Source: Amoebidium appalachense
Taxonomy: Eukaryota > Ichthyosporea
Direction: 5' to 3'
Assembly: GCA_963693365.1 (NCBI GenBank)
Contig: CAVNZM010000010.1
Location: forward strand, 4,216,001 to 4,280,000
DNA: 64,000 nucleotides
Shown here: positions 1 through 12,969 of the stretch, piece by piece
How positions within the stretch are numbered: the stretch's first letter is position 1
Layout of the letters: the number at the start of each line of letters is the position of its first letter
Program-made: the position numbers and the translations under genes
Notes under the pieces: generated by a model
Told to the model about the DNA's origin: nothing
Seen by the model: the letters and a program-made list of their open reading frames with translations, nothing else
Database searches by the model: none

Positions 1-258
1 CCCCCTTTCCCCCACACACGCACAAGTACACAGCTCGTCCAGCCTGAGGGTTTTTTTTTTCTTTTCAATCAAGTTCTATCCGTGTCACGTGCCATAAGTA
101 GAGAGCGTAACCTCACCCAATGTTCAACCTTACTAAGTTGTTTTATAAAAAATATATAAATAGCTGGCTACATAATAAAAGGCCGGGATATATCATCATC
201 ATGATATGATCACAGTCGGACAGCTAGTGACCATGCTATGTCCCGGGGGGGCCCGAGG

Positions 259-619
<361 letters not shown>

Positions 620-799
620 CGACCACTCTCTCTCCTCCGCCCCCATTCTCTCCTCACTTACACACACACTCTCTCCCCTTCCCCGCCCCGCCGACTCTGG
701 TGACAAAGCCCACTCATTCATAAGTCTGGTCCCCCCCCCCCCCCCCCCCCCCCATGGTGCACGTGCACCCCACGGTCCCCACCTGTCTACCCCACCCAC

Positions 800-843
800 C
801 CGAGTTTCTCATGCCACCTAATTAGGTGGCATGAGAAACTCGG
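800..843. repeat. Perfect 44-bp palindrome
   Basis: The left arm begins CCGAGTTTCTCATGCCACC and the right arm is its exact reverse complement. The centre lies between 821 and 822 with no loop. No transposase frame or target-site duplication is obvious nearby. A second small hairpin (TTCGAATTCT, 1-nt loop, AGAATTCGAA) follows at 895-915. Confidence 0.95.
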
Positions 844-2146
844 CCACGGTGTAGGCTACTTACTCGCAGCTCTGTCACGTGCAACGTGCGCGTTTTCGAA
901 TTCTCAGAATTCGAATGACATCATTGACTTGGCACGGTGGGCACCATGGGCCATGGCATTTCAAAAGACGAGGCTGCCGCAGTAGCCGACGGCTACGACA
1001 GCCGGGCGTCCGGACGGCGGCCAATGTACGCGTCACTTTCACCAAATACATGTGTAGACTGGAAACTGTGCGACAACCGATACAAATTAGTTGTACATGT
1101 AGGTAACCTGGTAACCAATGTATCAGCGCAGAACACAAAAAAACTCACCGCAGATTATCAGAAAACACTCAGCGCAGACCGAGATAAACTACGACGATCG
1201 ATATCACAGTCTCGGGTTGGCTGCCACAGTTTCAATGGTATGCAATGGCGGAATGTTTTTTATTGTGCAGCATACCAAGCATACCGTGGCGTAGACTAAA
1301 GGTGTGTGGCCACGGGCTTGTCTTTGGCGTTTGGAGCAAACGGGAAATATGAAAATAAACTACACAGTAAGTGTTCCATAATTATAAGATCACAGTTCTA
1401 TCTTTAATTTTTTTTTATTGAGCACATTTCGCCAAACTTACACCTACAATAAACGGCCTTTTGTGTGTCCAAGTTGCCGATCCCTGTACAGGCCTTGTTG
1501 TTGCCGAACTAACGGGCGATAATTTATAAGAAGTCCATTGGACCATTAGATCAGCTTTTATCAAGTTCATTTAAACCGTAAAATGATATTAGTTTTATAA
1601 AATCCATCAGAATGCGTTAACTGTTTTGTAAGTTGTTTTTAAACGAATTGCCCAATGAACTTAAAAATATCGCCAATCAATGTAGCGTCTGGGTTGGCGC
1701 ATTCCCTTTGCCCGCGGTTTAGATTTTCAAACTTCAACTCAAGGTGTAAACAACATAGACCTACTGTTTACATGCATCCTACTTTTATTTTTGTGCATAT
1801 AAACCCCTAAATCATCGGTTATTTAAATGGAAAAAAGGCCCATTATCTTCCATACACCTATCGTGGTGACTTCATGCTGCGAGACGAGATTCCAAAGCGG
1901 ATCTTAGACGCGGACCTCGAATAGCTGTCAAATAAAGTAACTCGGTCCTTTCCTGGTGTATGGCCCTCACACCGTGACGAGTTCGGAAGCGGCGGGGTGA
2001 CGGAACGTCGTTTTGCAAACATGCAAAGGAAGTAAACTCTCTCGGTATATATCGCTATCGAACAGTACGGCGATATAGATTATTATAGTAGTTACTAGAA
2101 TTATAAGGGTATACTATAGCTTAGATTCTAGCATATAACATTCAAC

Positions 2147-2593
2147 ATGGCTTTTTTCCTGCGGTTAGCGCTTCTGTGCGCCCTTCTGTTCACAGTAATT
2201 GAACACATATCAGCACAGGCCATACAACAGAAATTCAAGCACAAAAAATTCAAGGACCCAGACCCAGATGATGATGGTACAGACACTACTGAAGCTAGTG
2301 CAAGCCCCAGTTCAGGGAGCTCCACCGGGTTCCAAATGCAAGGGGTAACGAAAAAAAGACAAAAAACACCTCGCGTTGAAGCGGAATATATCGTGAAGGT
2401 AAAGGACGTGAAGGCATTGCAGAATATGAGTTTGAAAATGGCAAACTTGAGGCGGAGGTTTTCCACCCTGAGTAAGGATAGCGGCGTGAAGGTACGAGCA
2501 TTCCCCTCGCTAAGCAGTGCTATGTGTCCTGTTACTTGCTTCTTTCTTTTTCCCAGTGCATTTTTTCGCATGTGCCACAGCATGTGGGCGTAG

Positions 2594-2663
<70 letters not shown>

Positions 2664-3009
2664 TTGAGTATGTGTGTGCTTGCGCGCGCGCGCGTGCGCA
2701 TGCGCGCATCATCGTCGTGTGTAAATTTGTGGGTGGGGGGTCTCGTGGTCTTTTACATCAGCGCCGGATTTCTGTTGTGCCCACCTAAAGCTTCGTGTAT
2801 GATGTCAAAATAATGGTGCTTATGGCATTTCGTTTTGTTTGTTTATTTCTTTTCTTACTTTGAGAGTGATGTGTTTGTGTATGGTGTTCGCGTGTAAAAC
2901 CTGTGCAAACTTGTGCAAGAAATTTTTGGGTCCAAGTTGAAGCAGTTCATGGTACAATAACCTCACCTTCTCTTTTGATGTTGCCGAGGTTTTAATTGGT
3001 ACTGCGGTT

Positions 3010-3041
<32 letters not shown>

Positions 3042-5179
3042 TGGGTTGTCCATCTCTGCATTTTGTAGAAAACACCTGAAGTTTTCATCGTAAATACAGA
3101 TACTACTAGTTGTAATAGTGACTTTTTAATTTTTTCCTCGCTTTTCGGGCTTCATACCGGGACTGTCACATGTAAGGTTTCTAGAGATAAAAGGTGAGGT
3201 GGAGTGGGGCGGACCAGGTGGTGGTGGGAGGGAGGGAGGGAAGCGACAGTATGCTAAATGTGGTGCTTAAACCTGCCAATTAATTCTACACGAGAACTCT
3301 ATATTAACTCAACCGATATCTGTATTTCGTGGCATGCGGTCACTCGACGTAGGGCTGTGCATGCACCCATGCTCAACGGAGAACGAGACTCTGTGTGTTT
3401 TTGATCCGTTTGTTAAGACTGTTTTTTTATATATAAAAATTAATAATAAACCCCATAGGCTGCCTGTAGGCCCAAACTACCTATTGGCAGTTGAGTGACT
3501 CGTGGGCATTCAAGTTACACATGAATACAGAGTAACTGCGACCGAACTGAAACACCATTCCAAGCTAAAATCACGCAGTTTGCATTGAACTCAACAAAAA
3601 TCACACAGGTTACATTGAACTCGAATAAAACTTAAATCACACAGGTTGCATTGAACTAAATCTAAAATCACACAGGTTGGATTGAACTAAACTTAAAATC
3701 ACACAGGTTGCATTTACGAAGCTGGGCATGGCCACAATCAAAGTCTCCTCAGACACTGCTCTTTCCGCTCTTTTGGATGACGATGAGTATGACCCCCCCC
3801 CCCCCCCCTCTCTCTCTTGACCAATCTTTTGTTCTTCAGAAAAAAAAATAAAAAGTGAGGGGTTACCTGAAAAACAAAACAAATGCATTTAAGAGGTCAA
3901 AGGCCCTTAGAATATTCTTTTTGATGTGTATGTATGTGTGTGCTTGTTTTGTTTGTTTGTTTGCTTGTTTTTTTTATTTTTTATTTTTTGTTTTTTTGTT
4001 TTTTTGGGGGGGGGGGGGGGGGGGAGGGGAGGCTGGTATAGATTTGCATTGGTAAGTCGTACACTTTGAGTAAAAACACGTGTACGGTGGCTTGGCCGTC
4101 CGGGTCCTTGGCAGCTATTGCTGGTGTTCGTGTTCGTGTCCGTGTTAATACCAATATTTATTAAAATTAAATTAAAAATATAATATCTCGTGTCTAATAT
4201 GTATTAAATCAACTATGCCCCACAGTATTGTTTCGGCCACACCCAACCTTGTTTACAATGCAACGGCTGCACCCGGCTGGGGTCTTGATCGCATCACCCA
4301 GAGATCTTCGGCCCTGCGTTCTGCTGCTACCGTGGCTGCACTCAACTCTGCCACCCCGGGCCAGAATGTCGATATGTATGATTCCCCCAACCACGTCTCC
4401 CCCCGGGCCCCCCCCCCTTCCCCCCCCCTTCTTCCCTTCCTGCAGCACGCACCCGCGCGCGTGCACACACACACACACACTGTGTCGCACACACGATGAC
4501 CAGGTTCCGGGTCCATTTCTACAGGCGCAAACATATCAGTGGTTAGGGTCCCAAAAACTCGTGATTTAGTCGGTGTAGCTTCTTCTTCTTTTTTTTTTTT
4601 TTTTTTTTTTGCTCGCCCAAAATCATGCACTCTCGCCGTGAAATAAAAGCTATTGTGGTTCTTAGAAACACGCAAGAACAAGGAAGAGAAACATCCCCCC
4701 CCCCCCCCCCCCCCCCACCACCACCACCACCACCACCACCACCACCAAAAAAAAAAAAACTGCACATTTTTACACTGTATGGGAAAGAAAGAAACTTATG
4801 AAGAAAGGAAGGATAAATGAATTCTAACCCCCCCCCCCCCCTCCCCCCTCCCCCCGCTTCCCTGCACTTAACAGCTACATCGTGGACACGGGTGTAAGCA
4901 AACACAGTGAGCTGACGGACGCTTCTGGTGCGAGCCGTGTGTTTTGGGGTTACTACTACACGGGAGATCTTTTCGGTGAATACATTTACAACGCCGGTGA
5001 TGGGCGGGGCCACGGTACCCACGTTGCCGGTATCGCGGCGTCGAATTCGTACGGTCCGGCCAAGGGTGCAAGAATTATTTCTGTGCGCGTGCTGAATTCT
5101 CAGGGTGATGGAAGCACCGCGTCTATGCTCGGTGGTCTTCAGTGGGCTGTTGATACTGCTATGGCGTATGTTACTGCCG

Positions 5180-5212
<33 letters not shown>

Positions 5213-5779
5213 CCAAAAAAAAGGGATTGATAATAATAAAAAAGAACATTAAAATTATCAATAATGATAATAAAAAAAACCAATAGCATTAGTAATAAGT
5301 AAATACATTTAAATCCTCCCGGGAGCCCATTACTTCCCCCTGCTTCATCGCTCTTTTTTTTTTTTTTTTTTTTTTTTTTGCCCGGCGCCACTATCTCAGG
5401 TTCTAATCTTTCGCCTCTTGCACCTTCAGAATATGGCGATTGCCCTAAAAATTAACTATGAAAGTGAATTTTCCACACATTTGCTGACTTCTTTTCTCTA
5501 TGCAGCAACCCCTCAAGAAAGTCCGTCATCAATCTTTCCATCGGGGGCGGCAACGACGAACCAATCAAAGCGCTTGTTGAAAAAGCCGTTGCAGCGGGAA
5601 TCGCAGTTGTGACCGCGGCCGGAAATAGCGCCGTCGACGCATGCACCATCACCCCGGCAAACGCCCCCGGTGCAATTACTGTCGGAGCTACAAACTCCAA
5701 TGATCGATTCGAAAAGTGGTATTCCAACTATGGCAGCTGCGTGGATGTGTTGGCTCCTGGAACGAGCATTGAGGTATGG

Positions 5780-5851
<72 letters not shown>

Positions 5852-5917
5852 TGTCTTTCCCATAGCTGCCATTTTGATTAAAAACAAAGAAGAAAGAAAA
5901 GGGAAAAAACAATATCT

Positions 5918-5949
<32 letters not shown>

Positions 5950-8900
5950 GCGCGGTGCGTGAACGCGAGTAACCGAGCGACTTTGCCGGGGTGTGGTGAA
6001 GGAGGATTGGAGGGGAGGAGAGGGGGGGGGAGGGGAGGATGATCGCTACTTAGTGCTCACCGCACCAAACTTCTCCGCTCCGCACTCCATTGCCTCATAT
6101 AGCCATTGTATAAATTCCAAGCGCATTCCACTGACCCGCACATGCACACAGTCGCTCAACTATGTGGGTGGTGTGCGCAACATGACAGGCACCAGCATGG
6201 CCTGCCCGTTTGTGTCCGGGAGTGTGGCCGTGGCCTGGAGCATGTACCCCAAAATGAGCCTGCCCTCGGTATGTATCCTCCTTCCTTCACGTTACCTAAT
6301 CAATCAACTTCAAAACATAAATAGGTAGGCGACTGTTTTCGCATTCGCCATACAGCATGAGCAAAAGCTCTGGCTAAACACCTTAATCAACTGCAAAACA
6401 TTTGACTGAGCAATACAAAAAGCTAACATACAGAAAAAGACTCAACCGACTCGAATTCTCCACAAAGCTTATAATATATCCAGGAATACATCCCCCTCCC
6501 CCCCCCCCCCCCCCCGGGGAGGGCCCCTCAACCTCACGCACTGCCCTTTCTCAAGGAAAATTTCCTGGTCTCTTAGAAATCTTGATTGATTTTCCTCCTT
6601 CTATCAACACGATTCCCTTACCTCTTCTAAAAACCTAATTCTCGCCTTCACAGATCACGTCCTTCCTCCTGTCCAAAGCCACCACCATCAACGCTGTTGT
6701 CCCGGCCAACACCACAACCAAACTCATCTACTCCGGCCCCGAACTCACCACCACCGCTTGCTCCAGCAGCCCATGCCTCAACGGCGGCAGCTGCGAACCC
6801 GACGGTGTCGGCTACAATTGCACGTGCGGAAACGGGTACACGGGTACAAATTGCGAAGTTGCACCCAACCCATGCGGATCAAGCCCGTGCCTTAACAACG
6901 CCACGTGCACCAACGTGGGTGTCAACTTCACCTGTTCGTGCGTTAAGGGTTACACGGGCACCGTTTGCGACACCCCTCCCAACCCGTGCGGTTCGAACCC
7001 GTGCCAGAACGGAGCAAGCTGCGTTAACGACGGCGAGCAGTACACGTGCTCGTGTCTCGTTGGGTACACCGGCGCCAACTGCGAAACGAAGATTGACTAC
7101 TGCGCGTCGAACCCGTGCAAGAACGGCGCGTCGTGCGCGAGCACGGACACCGGGTTTGTTTGCACGTGCGTCAACGGCTATCGCGGTTCCATTTGCGATA
7201 GCGAGCCGGATCCGTGCCTTTCCAACCCCTGTCAGAACGGCGCCAGTTGCATGAAAACTTCCACCACAGCGTACACATGCAGTTGCGCGCAGGGGTACAC
7301 AGGCGCAAAGTGCGAGAATAAGATTAATTTCTGCGCGTCGGCCCCTTGCCTGAACAGCGGCAAATGCACGTCGGAGCTTACTGGCCCCGTGTGCACGTGC
7401 GTCAACGGCTACAACGGTACCTTGTGCGAGGTCGAACCAAACCCGTGCGATTCCTCGCCGTGCCAGAACGATGCTCTGTGCGAGAAGATTTCCGCCACCG
7501 AACGCCTGTGTATTTGCCAGGAAGGGTACTCCGGGGACAACTGCGAGATTGCACCCAACCCATGTGGTTCCAGCCCTTGCCAAAATGGTGGAAAATGCGC
7601 CAACAACGACCTTGATTACACGTGCACGTGCCCCGCAACGTACACCGGGACCGATTGCCAGACACAGATTCTCCCGTGCGATTCGCAACCGTGCAAGAAC
7701 GGTGGCGTCTGCACAAACGGAATCGACAATATCGGCTACAGTTGCGCGTGCGCCGCCGGGTACACAGGTAAATCGTGCGAGGTTGCCCCCAACCCATGCA
7801 GTTCCGCTCCGTGCAAGAACGGCGCGACGTGCACCAACGCTGGAACGTCGTTCACGTGCGGGTGCACCAACGGCTACACGGGTAACTTCTGCGAGATTGC
7901 GCCCAACCCGTGCGGGTCCAACCCATGCAAGAACAATGCCACGTGCACCAACAACGGCACTCTCTTCACGTGCACGTGTGTCAACGGATACACCGGCGCT
8001 CTCTGTGGCGACGCACCTAACCCATGCGGTTCGTCTCCTTGCAAGAACGGCGGTAAATGCACAAACAACGGCACCCTCTTCACGTGCACGTGTGTTAACG
8101 GATACACCGGTGCTCTGTGTGGCGACGCACCTAACCCATGCGGCTCCAACCCGTGCCAGAACTCCGGCTCCTGCGTCAACAACGGAACCAACTACAATTG
8201 CAAGTGCATCAATGGGTATACTGGCACCAACTGCCAAACCGCACCAAACCCATGCGCGTCCGCACCGTGTTTGAACGGCGCGACGTGCACAAACAGCGGC
8301 ACCTCGTACACATGCGCCTGCGTCAACGGTTATACGGGCGCCACGTGCAGCGTTGCTCCCAACCCTTGCGGCTCGGCCCCATGCAAGAACGGCGCGACAT
8401 GCGCCAACAACGGCACTGAATATGTTTGCCGATGCATAAACGGGTACACCGGAACCACGTGCGACACCCCACCCAACCCGTGCGGCTCTTCGCCATGCAA
8501 AAACGGGGCCAAGTGCACAAACAGTGGCATCAACTATATCTGCTCATGCGTCAACGGATATACGGGCACTACGTGCACCACGCCCCCTCCCGCCTGCTAC
8601 TCGAACCCGTGTGCCAACGGTGGCATCTGTGTCAACGCCGCCAACGTGCTCACGGGTTTTGTTTGTAAGTGTCCGATCGGGTGGACCGGTCCTACGTGTA
8701 GCACCGAGCTCATCCCCTGCCAGCCATCGCCGTGCAAGAACAACGGCACGTGTACTCCCAGCACAACCACAAGCACCGGCGTCACGTGTACGTGCCCGAC
8801 CGGATACTCGGGTGCGTTTTGCGAAATCGCGCCGAACGCGTGCACGTCCGGGCCATGCAAGAACGGCGGTACTTGCTCTCTTTCGAGCACTAGCAACACC

Positions 8901-10383
8901 GGCTACAAGTGCACGTGCGCAAACTACTACACCGGCCCGACGTGCGAAGTCGAGCCCAACCCGTGCGGTTCTAACCCGTGCTACAACGGCGGGTCGTGCA
9001 CAAACACCGGTCCCACGACGTACAAGTGTGCTTGCATCAACGGATACAGTGGACTTCAGTGCAGAGTGGAACCTAACCCATGCGCTTCCGGCCCGTGCAA
9101 GAACGGCGGCAAATGCACAAACACGGGGAACAACACGTATTCGTGTGCTTGTATCAACAACTTCTCCGGCCCCAATTGCGGCATCGAGCCCGTCAACGCG
9201 TGTCTCTCCAACCCGTGCAAGAACTCCGGAAAGTGCACAAACTCTTTCGGCGTGTTTAAGTGCGAGTGCACTTCCGGATGGACAGGCAGCACGTGCGAGG
9301 CGAGCATGTGCGCGGGTGCTCCTTGCCAAAACGACGGCACATGCGGCACCGTTTTGTTCCTCGGCCTCTCCTTCCCGACGTGTGCGTGCGTCAACGGCTA
9401 CACTGGGAGATACTGCGAGGAACCGCCCAAGAACCCATGCGGGAATCCGTGGCCTTGGAGCAACCCGTGCAAGAACGGCGGCATGTGCCGCGCCGGCGTC
9501 GGTGTGAACTTCACGTGCATATGCCCCATGACGTTCTCCGGTGCTCTTTGCGAAAACAAGATCAACGTGTGCGATGCCAAACCGTGCCAGAACGGCGGAC
9601 AGTGCACTGAAAACAAAAACTACAAATCAGGATACACGTGCAAGTGCGTCAATGGGTTCAGCGGGTATACGTGTTCTACCCCGGCCCCGGATGCGTGTGC
9701 CGACGGCTCTTGCAGGACTTTCTCTTCCAACCTGATATGGTCTTTGAATCAGAACACCGGCGCCGAGATTGACACTTCTTCTTTGTCCACCAGCGTGATG
9801 GTATTTGCCCCCTCCCCCCCCCCCCTCCCCCCACTAAAAATAATAGTAGTAATAATAATAAAATGAAAATAAAAAACATTAAAAAAAAACACACAAACAC
9901 ACACCACACGCACAAAGAAAGAGGGGGGTGGAATGGCAGATGGGGAGACCGAAACACACATTACACGTAGAGAGCAAGAGATTGGGGCGGAGGGTGGAAG
10001 AAAAGAGAGAGAGAGAGATCGAAAGAGACAGAGACTAAGACTGCTCCCCGCCCCTATCTTAGCGCAACAAGCAGAAATGCTTCCCCTCCCCTGCAACTTT
10101 ATTCAGACCACTAACCATCCCCCACCCACTTCAGGCAACATTCTACTACAGCGGCGCTGGCGGCTCCACGTTGCTCCTTGTCGGCAAACCCAACGGCGCC
10201 TGGTGGGACCGCATTGTGTTCTCTCAAAACATTGGAAATTCGGTGGGCCTTAACCTTCTGACCATGAAGACTTGCCTGCCGCCGGGCAAATACCGTTTTG
10301 GCGTGCAGTACCTTAACTATAACCAGGCACCGTACACGCTCATTGTCCCTCCTACTCGGTCATTCCAGCCTTGCGGCCGTTAG
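2147..10383 (+). CDS. Secreted subtilisin-like serine protease (S8) with 25 EGF repeats
   Basis: Eight exons join in a consistent frame: 2147-2491, 3707-3786, 4226-4375, 4875-5165, 5506-5773, 6152-6268, 6654-9800 and 10135-10383 (TAG). The product is 1,548 aa. The order is: signal peptide (MAFFLRLALLCALLFTV, to about residue 25); acidic linker; inhibitor I9-type propeptide (about 83-160); proteinase K-like S8 domain with Asp196 in VDTG, His238 in GHGTHVAG, the AAGN oxyanion motif and Ser393 in GTSMACP; 25 EGF modules; and a C-terminal 80-residue domain I do not recognise. The protein should be secreted, matured by propeptide removal, and act as an endopeptidase held to matrix or ligand by EGF modules. 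No transmembrane segment is seen. The start is the ATG before the signal peptide. Exon 2 is short (80 nt) but supplies the missing propeptide core (KLGMATIKVSSDTAL) and closes the reading phase exactly. The substrate is unknown. Confidence 0.9.
2595..2661. repeat. (GT)n microsatellite in subtilase intron 1
   Basis: About 33 GT dinucleotides, about 100 nt after the donor of exon 1. The rest of this 1.2-kb intron (2492-3706) is AT-rich and carries a G run (about 3021-3039), then the acceptor-like tandem repeat described separately. Confidence 0.95.
3567..3712 (+). repeat. Five tandem copies of a 3' splice junction
   Basis: The unit is roughly AAAATCACACAGGTTGCATT followed by GAACTAAACTT (29-38 bp). 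It starts near 3567, 3596, 3634, 3663 and 3694. The last copy is the true acceptor of exon 2, since the exon starts at 3707 with GTTGCATTT. Earlier copies keep the CAG|GTTGCATT-like junction and then hit an in-frame TAA, for example GTTGCATTGAACTAA. The copies therefore duplicate intron end plus exon start. Confidence 0.85.
4875..6268 (+). other. Subtilase catalytic exons (Asp, His, Asn, Ser)
   Basis: The exon at 4875-5165 carries YIVDTGVSKHSEL (catalytic Asp) and GDGRGHGTHVAGIAAS (catalytic His). The exon at 5506-5773 carries VINLSIGGG and VVTAAGNSAVDAC (oxyanion Asn). The exon at 6152-6268 carries NMTGTSMACPFVSG (catalytic Ser). All four active-site elements are intact and in S8 order, so the domain should be active. 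Spacing matches the proteinase K subfamily. The introns between them contain poly(C) (5180-5211), a T run (5355-5379) and (GT)n (5781-5850). Confidence 0.92.
6759..9676 (+). other. EGF-repeat array, 25 modules in one exon
   Basis: Each module has six cysteines in the pattern C-x4-C-x5-C-x8-C-x-C-x8-C, typically NPCGSNPCKNGATC then TCTCVNGYTGxxCE. None shows the D-x-D/N-E start of calcium-binding EGF. N-glycosylation sequons (NGT, NNT) recur. Modules 11 and 12 (about 7900-8130) are almost identical at DNA level, a recent unit duplication. The whole array sits in one 3,147-nt exon, in contrast to the finely split protease domain, so it probably grew by tandem duplication inside the exon. The long open frame on the opposite strand is a codon-bias shadow. 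Confidence 0.92.
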
Positions 10384-10709
10384 AGTATATGTGGCAAATG
10401 TGTAGCAGCCAAACAGGAAAATAATAGTATATTGATATGCATGCACAATATATGGCTAATTTAGTTCATGAAAGTGTTGCCTTAGTAAGGCATGAGCACT
10501 GTAACTAAATCAATCTTTCTTTCTTTTTTTTGCATTTCTTTTCATAAAACTTTCCTTTTCTTTCATTCCTTTCTTCGTCTTCTTCTTCCCTAACTGATTT
10601 TTTCATGTACTCTGAGAAGCTCTGTGAGCATGAAGTAAAAACCCTCTGTGCTGGGTCGTAGCCTACCTCAGCATGACTGTGCCCAATTACACCAACCTCG
10701 TTTCGATGA

Positions 10710-10747
<38 letters not shown>

Positions 10748-11107
10748 CCCCGCCCCCCCAACACACACACACACACACACACACACACCCGAGTACACAC
10801 ACACACAGACCCATCGAACCCCATCCCACCACAGGCGCGTTGCCCGCCTTGTTCACTAGGGGGGGGGGGGGGGGTTAATAAGGGGGGATTGCCATCAGTC
10901 TCATCAGGGGATCATGCCATCATGGCGACGAGTTAACATGTTGATTCAAGTAGCTTGAGGAGCCGGGCCAGTTTGGACAGAAATAATACCGATATCCGGG
11001 TTCCGGATCCGGAACTCTTCCTCCTCAGACGGTCCCCTCCCCCCTCCCCACCTCTGCCCCCTTCCCCCCCCCCCCCCCCCCCCCCTCCCCCCCCTCCTCC
11101 TCCCCCC

Positions 11108-11162
<55 letters not shown>

Positions 11163-11233
11163 ACCACCACCACCACCATCACCACCACCACCACACACAC
11201 ACACACATGCACACACACACACACACACACACA

Positions 11234-11266
<33 letters not shown>

Positions 11267-12046
11267 TGAAAGACACCAATTTTTCCAGCCGAATAACCGA
11301 GGGGCCCTGGAGTGCAGCCCGCAGATGGCAAAGTTGGTGGCCATGTCCATGGCCATCACCCAGGCCATGTTCGTATCGATTCCGTGCAATCCATTTCGAC
11401 AGGGCATGAATGATGAATGTCACAAAGTGTGTGGGTAGATCTTCGCACAAAAATACGGCATAAAAATATATGAATCCTTGGCTGGAATGAATATCATCTT
11501 AGAGCCAGACGCAAAAATGCACATGACTTAAAAACACGTGCGGCCGCCCCAACTTCAAAAAGCTCCTGAGAAAGCCACGCGTGTGGAACTCAGTCACGTT
11601 CTGCTCCAAAAAACGCGCTGGTTGGTGGAGACTTCACCGCTCATTTTTTGAGCACGGCTTCTGATTGGTGTTTCATCACTCGTGACGTCACTGAACGCAT
11701 ATTATTGGTCTAGCGTGAACCGCCCCGGAGCCACCTGTCAACCTCAGTCTATCAACCCCTACTTGGCAAGGTTCAGTTGTACAGCAAGCAAGAACGTACA
11801 TAACTGTAATAAAAGTGATAGGAGTTGTATAGAAAATCACAAAGACACACATAGTAATAAAATGACGGTAGCTCTGTAGGGAGGGCTGTGCAGAAACATA
11901 TGTATGTATGTGTACAGGTGTGTGTATGTGTGTGTGGTCGTGCGAAGTTTTCGCTGTTTTAAATGTTCGGTGGCTTGGCCATTCTCCAGAGTTCAAAGGC
12001 AACTTCATGAAGCCTTGAAAGGACACAATAAAGTAATAAACACAAA
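10384..12046. other. Spacer between subtilase and ankyrin genes
   Basis: This holds poly(C) at about 10711-10746 followed by (CA)n, a G run (10859-10874), and a 200-nt C-rich/(CAC)n/(CA)n block (11030-11235). From about 11270 to 11900 it is unique sequence. It includes a palindromic CRE-like TGACGTCA (11683-11690) and three ATTGG/TTGG boxes (inverted CCAAT) between 11620 and 11710, which could be the promoter of the ankyrin gene that starts at 12047. The minus-strand frames across 10946-11450 are mostly poly-Gly translations of the C block and I do not call them. Confidence 0.6.
11683..11690. promoter_or_regulatory. CRE-like palindrome TGACGTCA near CCAAT boxes
   Basis: A perfect 8-bp CRE/ATF consensus lies 356 nt upstream of the ankyrin-gene start codon, flanked by inverted CCAAT elements (GATTGGTG, TTATTGGTC). 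The role is inferred from position only. The same octamer also occurs by chance or otherwise inside introns elsewhere in the window. Confidence 0.35.
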
Positions 12047-12927
12047 ATGCTTACCCCAATGCTTGCCGACGAGGGTGCTAGGAGCGCCAGACTTCTCTAC
12101 CATTCATCCATAGTTTCGCAGCAAAACGTTAACGTTGTTTTCTACGGAGAGGATGCCAAGTCGAAGCCAAGACGCCGCCAAGCCGAGCTTCAAGGCAAAA
12201 CCGCTGTAACTTCAAGTGTGAGTAAAGGATCAAGTGAAGAAAAGAAAAGCAGAACCACAAAGGGAAAGAATAACAATGAGGAAAACACAACAAGTAGCAC
12301 AGACAGGCGCGTGTTCGACCTTGACTCAAGTGAAAACGAGCACTCTACATCCGAAGCAGCAGCAAACACATATTCCCCACTCCATTCGGCAGCATGCAGG
12401 GGTTTGAGCTGGGCTGTTAGCACGCAGCTTGCACTCGGAGCGGATCCAAACTGGCAAAACGAAAAGGGAGAGAGTGCCCTTCACGTTGCTGCCAAGAGAG
12501 GGTTTCGTGGCCCTGTGAGGAGCCTGCTGTCATATGGAGCAGCCATCAACTTGGTCAATGTGCAGAGGAGGACGGCACTGCACCTGGCTGCTGCTAATGG
12601 GAAAGAGAAGGTATGCATAGACTTGCGACATATCGATATGTGTGTGTGTGTCTGGGGGGTGGGGGGGGGGGGGGGGGGGGTATGTATTACCGGATTACAT
12701 AGCCATATATCATGATGATGGTGGTGGTCCAAAGGCAAATTGTGGAGGAAGTGTGATTCACGTGAGGCCTTGATAATGTTTGATGTGCTTGACGGCATGC
12801 TATCACAATTCCAGAAAACGATACAAAGTGTGCAAGCAAACACGGTGAGAATGAACTCTGCAAATTATGATTTACATTTAGAAAATACAAACATACACAC
12901 CCACACACCATGACACACACACACCGT

Positions 12928-12969
<42 letters not shown>

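Noticed and set aside
937-1299. 120-codon open frame upstream of the subtilase gene
   Set aside because: No family resemblance, no splice partners and no codon signature distinct from background. It is mentioned in the spacer entry but not called.
6879-8237. A 452-codon minus-strand open frame opposite the EGF exon
   Set aside because: It is a shadow of the GC-rich, periodic EGF codons. The plus strand has the cysteine pattern and the splice-phase closure.
10946-11450. Minus-strand frames with MAWVMAMDMATNFAI
   Set aside because: Short unique peptides attached to poly-Gly translation of a C block. No partner exons or recognisable domain.
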